Source: Anaerolineae bacterium
GTDB lineage: Bacteria > Chloroflexota > Anaerolineae > Aggregatilineales > Phototrophicaceae
Reading direction: 5' to 3'
NCBI GenBank assembly: GCA_019912965.1
Contig: JAIOHM010000143.1
Span: forward strand, 1-64,000
Length of the DNA: 64,000 nt
The notes under the pieces were generated by a model. That model was given only the letters and a program-made list of their open reading frames with translations. It was not told the origin of the DNA and did no database searches. Both the position numbers and the translations under genes were made by a program. Positions 58,929 to 64,000 of this stretch are shown here, one piece after another. Positions within the stretch are counted from its first letter, which is position 1. Each line of letters starts with the position of its first letter.

Positions 58929-61900
58929 TTACACCGGTGCAAGTAATCGCTTGATACGCCCCGGCAGCAGTGGAGTCAACCGCGCCAGTTCATCTGCATC
59001 CAGCGGACGCAGGGTAAGCAGGACACCTAAATAGGCCGCCGTGCCTACGATTAGCGCCAGGAACGACTGAATCGGCCAGCCTGCCAGCAGTACACCAACC
59101 AATACACCGGTTGCTGCGATAGGTTTCCAGAGCAAGCCAAACCAGTTTATGCGTCCCATCGCCCCATGCAGCAGAAGCGCGAATGGAATCAGCAGTGCCA
59201 GTTCGGAAGCAATTGTTGTTAGGGCGGCGGCGCTGTAACCGTAAGTAGGAATCAATATTAAATTGCTGATGATGTTGAACGACACCGCCAACATAAATGA
59301 CCGCGTAATGCGCCGCTGCAAATCCAGCGCGATCAGTACATACTGCGTCAGGCTGTTCATCCACCCAATCGGAATGCTCCAGATCATCAACTGCGTGGCA
59401 ATCGCACCATCCGGCAGGAATTCCGCCCCGGCCAATACTTCCGTTAGGGTGTAGGCCATAAATGTGAAGATGACCGCCAGCGGCAGTGCAGTGCTGAACA
59501 GTAACTTGATCGCCAAACCATAATTGCGTTTGAGCGCCGCCCGGTCTTCGTGTGCCTGCCGCGACATCACCGGCAGCAGTGCCATTGTGAAGAACGCCGG
59601 AATCACATTCAGTGCCGAAATCCACTTATAGGCCACGCTGTATTGCCCGACCATCCGCGCGCCGTGAAAGGCTTCGATAATCACCACATCAATCTGGAAA
59701 AAGATGCTCGCCAGAAAGTGGTTAAGCATCAACGGCCAGCTTTCGCCCACCATCCCGCGCATCAATTTTGTGTCTGGTTTGTATGCACCGCCTGGCTGTT
59801 CCCCTCGCTCTGATGCGGATGCGGAGGGGCTAGGGGTGAGGGTCATCATCCCCCGCGCGCTCCATCCCAGCACCGCCAGCGTCACAAGATTGGTGATAAT
59901 GCTCACACCTGCTAATCCGATAATGCCCCAACCCATTGCCAGCACCGCCACGCCGAAACTGGCCTTACAGATCGTGGCGACCGTCGCTACCGCCGCCGGA
60001 TATTCAGCTTTCTCGAAGGCATAAAACAGCGCCGAAAGTCCGGTGCTCAGGCTGTTCGGCAGCAAACCAATGTACAGCAGTCCGATAGCGACAATCGCTT
60101 CCCATTCCAGCGCGGGTGTAATGGTAGACTGCCGTGCTGCTAGAAAGCCAACCAGCAGGAATACCCCGACGATCATGAGCATCAGCCGCAGCAAACTGGT
60201 GTTATACAGCAATCGCCACGCCTGTGAACGGTCGCGGGAAACCTCACGTGTCAGGAACAGATTCAGTCCAAAATTTGTGAAAATATCGAACCAACCGAAG
60301 ATGAACACCGCGTAATAGTAAATCCCCGCGCCTTCCGGGCCGAGGATACGCAGCATCACAAACGCGAACGCGAAGTCGATGCCCCGGTTAAAGAGATTGA
60401 GAATGATCGGTGCGAGGCTGTTGCGGGCAACGGTATGCACCCCGCTGGATTGGCTGGTATCCGGCGCGACGAATAATCGCCAGAGATACACCCCGCCCAC
60501 AAACAGCAGCAGCACCCCGCTGATGAACGACCCGAATAACCCTAATTGAAAGCTGGTCGGGCTGTAGGTCAGTCGCACAGCATATTCCCCAGCGGTTACA
60601 GGAAGCCGCACACCCTGAAAATTGCCGTTGACCAACTGAACTTCAAGTGCCTGTTCATCCTGTTCACTGCCATCTATCGGACGGATGAATGCCCGCCACC
60701 CCGGCATATAGGTCTGACTGACGACTAACCACACCGGATTTTGGCTGCTTGATTCATCAGTCAGCGATACATGTATCACCAACTCGCGTCCACTGTCGGA
60801 AACCAACTGTACTGTTGTGTCGTCAAACGCATTGGGGATAACGACCGAATTGTTTTCAGGATTCAGACTCGCTTCTGGCACAAGATACAGGCGCGGCAGG
60901 GTATCCTCAAGTTCCCAGATTTTCACCGCTTCATCTTCATAAGACAGTGTCCATTCCGGCAGCTCAATTGTGGTTGATTTGTGCGTCATCACATAACGCA
61001 CGTTCAGCAGTTTCAGTCTGTCGGATTGGAGAGCTTCCCGATAATCGAATCCATCGCTATAAACGGTATACAGCGGTGCGACCCGGTTGAAATCCAACTG
61101 CACCTGTGGCGCGAGTTCCCGCATAAAATCAACATATTGCTTGGGGATAATGCTCTCATAGCCGCGTATATCGTCCAAACCATAACGCCAGCCAACGTTG
61201 GCATTCATCAAAGCAGGCTGCGTCGGATCATCCAGCGTCGTATAGCGCCACTCACCGGGTTGATTTTGCAGCCACTCAATCGCGGGCGGCGTAAAATCCA
61301 GTAGCGCCGGATCACTGGCCGGGTTAAATCCCCATGACGCAATCATCAAATCGACCGCCACCAGCCCCACAGCCACAATATGCCACAGACGTAAAGGGTC
61401 TCCTTCTCCAGAATCAGGCTTGGTATCTCGTCCTGCCAGCAAGAAAACAATGCCTGCTCCAAGAGTCATCAGCCCGAATACCAGCACATTGGTGAACTGA
61501 TAGCTGTAAAACATTTGGGCATCGCTGAAAACATCACCTGCCTTGGCCATGTTTTCCACGATTCGCTGAATCAACGGCTCAATTTGTGGATAAAAGACCC
61601 GTGAAGCAAGTAGGGCAAGGAGGACAAATCCCCCAACTCCACCTAGAATGTAACCAAAAAAACGAATGATTTTCCGCAATTGGGCTGCGTTTTCGTGTGA
61701 ATATAGACGCACACCTTGACCTGGAGCTGGTTTGCGTACAACGTTCCGAACATCCGCTTCGAGATAATCAGCACCCAATCCAGCAAGTGTTGCTATTCCC
61801 AGCGTCACTGCCAGAATCCAGCGAAATGGCGAATGCAGTTGATTGATGCCGGGGAAGCCATAGTACAACAGTGCATACGTTGGCAGGCCAAACATGAATG

Positions 61901-63155
61901 TTAAGCTGATGATCGTGAGAATGGCAAAGATCGAAACATCTGGCATTTCCCATCGCATCGCAAATGGTCGATGAGCGTCTTTAAATCGGATATTTGTTGT
62001 GACGTGAACGATAGAATAGACTGCCAGCGCCAGAGGCAGAATCCCTAAATATAGCGCCCCCTCGACATAATTTTTGATGCCCCAATCAATCGTCTGATTG
62101 TTCAGCGGCGCAAGCATGGTCTGTTGGCTGAACAGATCGAAGTATTCATGGTGCGCCGGACTGCCGTAAAAATTCGGCATGGCGAACTGCACCAGATCGC
62201 GTAAGGGATGTCCCCAGCCCAACACCTGATCGAGCGTTGTGCGTCCATCTCGATAATTCACGCTCACCAGTTCAAACAGCGGGATGAACTGGATTGCACC
62301 TAATCCAATGCCCAATCCGACTATCATCGCCAGCCACAATCCGCGCCCAACAATCCATTTGAGCTTTCCCCTTTCACGTGGTAATGTTCTAGGGGATACA
62401 GGATTTCGGGCTCTCCACCACATCCATCCCAACCGCATCGCTGCATAATACGCCGTAATAATTAACGTGTAGTAGGTGATTTCGACATGTCCTGCGAGGA
62501 TGTTACAGCCCAGTGCAATCGCCCCGATCACGACCCACGGCGCACTAGCTGGACGTCCACGCAAAAACGGACGCTGTTGGATGACGAATTCGGTCATCAG
62601 CAGCACCAGCGGAATCCATGCCGCTGCGCCGATAATCATCGGGAACACTGCACTAATGACGAATGTCGCGCTCAGTTGATAGACCACACCCGCCAGCGTC
62701 GAGCCAAACCGCCCAACCTGCAACCCGCGCATGAAGGCATACATCAACGCGCCCGCCAGCCACAACTGCGAAACCGTGAACCAGCCGTAAGCACTGGTCA
62801 ACGGCAGCACATAATAAATCAGGCTGAACGGATACAGCGCCGACTGCTGCCCCGCTGCCAGAAACGGAATCCCCGAAAATTGATGTGGATTCCAAAGCGG
62901 AATTTCGCCCTGTGCGATGCTCTCGCGGATGAAGGTTTTCCATTGAAAATTTTCCAGTACCAGATCAGAAAGCAGCGCATTGTGGGGAATCGCGGGCGCT
63001 TTGACCACTTCGCGGTAAGTGGCGAAGGGTTCGTATTGATACAGATTTTCCGTCGGTAAAAGGGTGCGTCCGCCCAACGTCTGCGGCCAAAACAGGATCA
63101 GCGGCAGGACGAACAGCAGCACCAGAATCAGCAAATCAGGTAAACGTCGTCGCAT
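58929..63155 (-). CDS. YfhO-like membrane protein fused to a Wzx-type polysaccharide flippase
   Basis: The 1408-residue protein joins two membrane proteins. Residues 1 to about 900 are a YfhO-type protein, with a GT-C-like membrane half (ILFWPQTLGGRTLLPTENLYQYEPFATYREV, WNPHQFSGIPFLAAGQQSALYPFSLIYYVLPL) and a soluble outer half (about 610-860, LYLVPEASLNPENNSVVI, VSQTYMPGWRAFI). From about 915 a MATE/Wzx-type flippase follows (LAPIILNLFNRGIDFAFAFVMLRILGPEGAGIYYYAVFIFGWFDIFTNFGLN). YfhO proteins glycosylate wall polymers; flippases move lipid-linked sugars outward. I infer coupled transfer and export. A dispersed repeat is inserted in frame at 59801-59842. Confidence 0.88.
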   Translation of the reverse strand: MRRRLPDLLILVLLFVLPLILFWPQTLGGRTLLPTENLYQYEPFATYREVVKAPAIPHNALLSDLVLENFQWKTFIRESIAQGEIPLWNPHQFSGIPFLAAGQQSALYPFSLIYYVLPLTSAYGWFTVSQLWLAGALMYAFMRGLQVGRFGSTLAGVVYQLSATFVISAVFPMIIGAAAWIPLVLLMTEFVIQQRPFLRGRPASAPWVVIGAIALGCNILAGHVEITYYTLIITAYYAAMRLGWMWWRARNPVSPRTLPRERGKLKWIVGRGLWLAMIVGLGIGLGAIQFIPLFELVSVNYRDGRTTLDQVLGWGHPLRDLVQFAMPNFYGSPAHHEYFDLFSQQTMLAPLNNQTIDWGIKNYVEGALYLGILPLALAVYSIVHVTTNIRFKDAHRPFAMRWEMPDVSIFAILTIISLTFMFGLPTYALLYYGFPGINQLHSPFRWILAVTLGIATLAGLGADYLEADVRNVVRKPAPGQGVRLYSHENAAQLRKIIRFFGYILGGVGGFVLLALLASRVFYPQIEPLIQRIVENMAKAGDVFSDAQMFYSYQFTNVLVFGLMTLGAGIVFLLAGRDTKPDSGEGDPLRLWHIVAVGLVAVDLMIASWGFNPASDPALLDFTPPAIEWLQNQPGEWRYTTLDDPTQPALMNANVGWRYGLDDIRGYESIIPKQYVDFMRELAPQVQLDFNRVAPLYTVYSDGFDYREALQSDRLKLLNVRYVMTHKSTTIELPEWTLSYEDEAVKIWELEDTLPRLYLVPEASLNPENNSVVIPNAFDDTTVQLVSDSGRELVIHVSLTDESSSQNPVWLVVSQTYMPGWRAFIRPIDGSEQDEQALEVQLVNGNFQGVRLPVTAGEYAVRLTYSPTSFQLGLFGSFISGVLLLFVGGVYLWRLFVAPDTSQSSGVHTVARNSLAPIILNLFNRGIDFAFAFVMLRILGPEGAGIYYYAVFIFGWFDIFTNFGLNLFLTREVSRDRSQAWRLLYNTSLLRLMLMIVGVFLLVGFLAARQSTITPALEWEAIVAIGLLYIGLLPNSLSTGLSALFYAFEKAEYPAAVATVATICKASFGVAVLAMGWGIIGLAGVSIITNLVTLAVLGWSARGMMTLTPSPSASASERGEQPGGAYKPDTKLMRGMVGESWPLMLNHFLASIFFQIDVVIIEAFHGARMVGQYSVAYKWISALNVIPAFFTMALLPVMSRQAHEDRAALKRNYGLAIKLLFSTALPLAVIFTFMAYTLTEVLAGAEFLPDGAIATQLMIWSIPIGWMNSLTQYVLIALDLQRRITRSFMLAVSFNIISNLILIPTYGYSAAALTTIASELALLIPFALLLHGAMGRINWFGLLWKPIAATGVLVGVLLAGWPIQSFLALIVGTAAYLGVLLTLRPLDADELARLTPLLPGRIKRLLAPV
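59801..59842. repeat. In-frame dispersed repeat within the flippase domain
   Basis: The 42-bp stretch is CCCCTCGCTCTGATGC..GGAGGGGCTAGGGGTGAGGG. On the coding strand it yields LTPSPSASASERGEQ, the kind of text produced when the widespread intergenic CCCTCACCCC...GAGAGGG repeat is translated. It lies in a loop between membrane helices and keeps the frame open. Confidence 0.7.
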
Positions 63156-63251
63156 TATTCAACCTCTGTTACAGCAACTATAGCTGTTCAAACCAATTTT
63201 TTCGAGGTTGTTCCGCTTGCTACAAATCCGTTCCAGCATACAATTGAATAC

Positions 63252-63944
63252 ATGGCGAATATCATTCCAGACTTTGAACGCCGCAAGGCGAAATATAAAC
63301 CCGTTGCGGATGCCCTCGGCGAGATGTACGGATTCCCGGACTGGCGGCAGTGGCTTCCTCCGGTCGATGAATTGGTGGACTGCATTCTGAGCCAGAGTAC
63401 CACGGATACCAATCGTGACCGGGCATTTGCAGCCTTGAAGGCGCGTTATCCTACGTGGGAAACCGTGCGCGATGCACCATTGGACGAGGTGATCGAAACC
63501 ATTCGTCCGGCTGGTTTGGCACATCAGAAAGCCCCGCGCATTCAGGATGTGCTGCGGACGATCACCGCGCAGCGTGGCGAAATCAACATCGACTTTCTGG
63601 CGGATTTGCCATTGGATGAGGCTAAAGCGTGGCTCACCAGCCTGAATGGGGTTGGCCCAAAAACTGCTGCCATTGTGCTGTGTTTTGCCTTCAATCGTGC
63701 TGCTTTCCCGGTGGATACCCATGTTCACCGTCTCGGTCAGCGCATCGGTTTTTTGCCGGAGGGCATCAGCGCCGATAAAGCGCATCCGGTGATGGAAGCC
63801 ATCGCCCCGCCCGAAGATTATTATGCTTTTCATTTGAATCTCATCCGGCATGGTCGTGAAGTGTGCAATGCCCGTTCGCCGCACTGCGAACGCTGCCCGC
63901 TGACGACCCACTGCGATTATTTCCAGCGAGAACGACGTGTATGA
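63252..63944 (+). CDS. nth: Endonuclease III-like DNA glycosylase/AP lyase
   Basis: The 230-residue HhH-GPD glycosylase removes oxidised pyrimidines and nicks the abasic site. The hairpin-helix-hairpin and catalytic Lys137 are in LNGVGPKTAAIVL, catalytic Asp155 is in FPVDTHVHR, and the iron-sulfur ligands Cys205, Cys212, Cys215 and Cys221 have the exact C-x6-C-x2-C-x5-C spacing. The residue N-terminal to the helices, SQSTTDTNRDRAF, matches the family LSQ-T-T-D. The stop overlaps the next start in ATGA, so a second gene is translationally coupled. Confidence 0.93.
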   Translation: MANIIPDFERRKAKYKPVADALGEMYGFPDWRQWLPPVDELVDCILSQSTTDTNRDRAFAALKARYPTWETVRDAPLDEVIETIRPAGLAHQKAPRIQDVLRTITAQRGEINIDFLADLPLDEAKAWLTSLNGVGPKTAAIVLCFAFNRAAFPVDTHVHRLGQRIGFLPEGISADKAHPVMEAIAPPEDYYAFHLNLIRHGREVCNARSPHCERCPLTTHCDYFQRERRV

Positions 63945-64000
63945 CGACCAACAATAGCGGCCAACCCATTTCCGATCAGGAAGTCACCAACCTCCGCCAT
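63941..64000 (+). CDS. Start of an unknown gene, cut by the window edge
   Basis: Twenty codons are visible, MTTNNSGQPISDQEVT then NLRH, starting in an ATGA overlap with the nth stop. The product cannot be identified; the overlap suggests co-translation with the glycosylase. Confidence 0.55.
   Translation, partial: MTTNNSGQPISDQEVTNLRH

Noticed and set aside
63159..63911. 250-codon minus-strand frame opposite nth
   Set aside because: The nth frame has all catalytic and iron-sulfur residues; the antisense frame resembles nothing.

Overview
The window looks like chromosomal DNA of a free-living bacterium with moderate-to-high GC. The gene set fits Chloroflexota, probably Anaerolineae-like: secreted proteins built from DUF4397, LysM and bacterial SH3 domains with Thr/Pro-rich linkers, a RIO-type kinase, an F420/FMN-type PPOX protein, a six-protein Mrp antiporter with fused MrpA-MrpB, and heptose genes without other LPS genes. 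This assignment is inference from gene content; no rRNA or phylogenetic marker is present. I saw no tRNA, rRNA, CRISPR array, transposase or phage gene.

Layout. 1-428 is non-coding with decayed repeat sequence. 429-5395 holds an aldo/keto reductase, a pirin, a YceI protein with its TetR-type regulator and two matching operators, and two unknown proteins. 5555-9198 is a same-strand run: GT4 glycosyltransferase, methyltransferase, membrane-anchored EEP hydrolase, DsbA/FrnE-like oxidoreductase. 9200-14230 holds a secreted GH-A-fold glycosidase and a large PAS/GAF sensor kinase. 14387-18670 holds an SDR threonine dehydrogenase-like enzyme, an acetyltransferase, a kelch protein, a possible 2H phosphoesterase and a PPOX protein. 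18814-21624 is a TIR-NACHT-HEAT protein, the best immune-system candidate here. 21714-23112 has YbjQ and RIO-kinase genes. 23713-29549 is a complete mrp operon. 29637-33911 holds a TPR-SH3 protein, a LysE-family exporter behind what looks like a transcription-attenuating leader RNA, an FHA protein, and a Gly/Leu/Gln repeat protein. 33972-35794 is an ECF sigma factor translationally coupled to a membrane protein whose outer domain resembles a glycosidase that has lost catalytic residues.

36085-43863, all on the minus strand, is a surface-glycan region: radical SAM/B12 protein, GT2 glycosyltransferase, hexapeptide acyltransferase, gmhB, gmhA, an ANT(6)-like nucleotidyltransferase and hddA. 44219-48858 encodes three exported proteins in one operon. 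48902-56640 has a VOC protein, an ABC-F ATPase and five acetyltransferase genes in tandem with remnants of further copies. 57000-63155 has a phosphodiesterase, two related small proteins and a 1408-residue YfhO-flippase fusion. The window ends in endonuclease III and the start of an overlapping gene.

The observations I rate highest are the switch-like leader of the LysE gene, the sigma factor/pseudo-glycosidase pair, the TIR-NACHT-HEAT gene, and the tandem acetyltransferase array with its duplication scars. Smaller items are the paired TetR operators, an in-frame dispersed-repeat insertion in the flippase fusion, and a three-member family of small SpoIIAA/STAS-like proteins.
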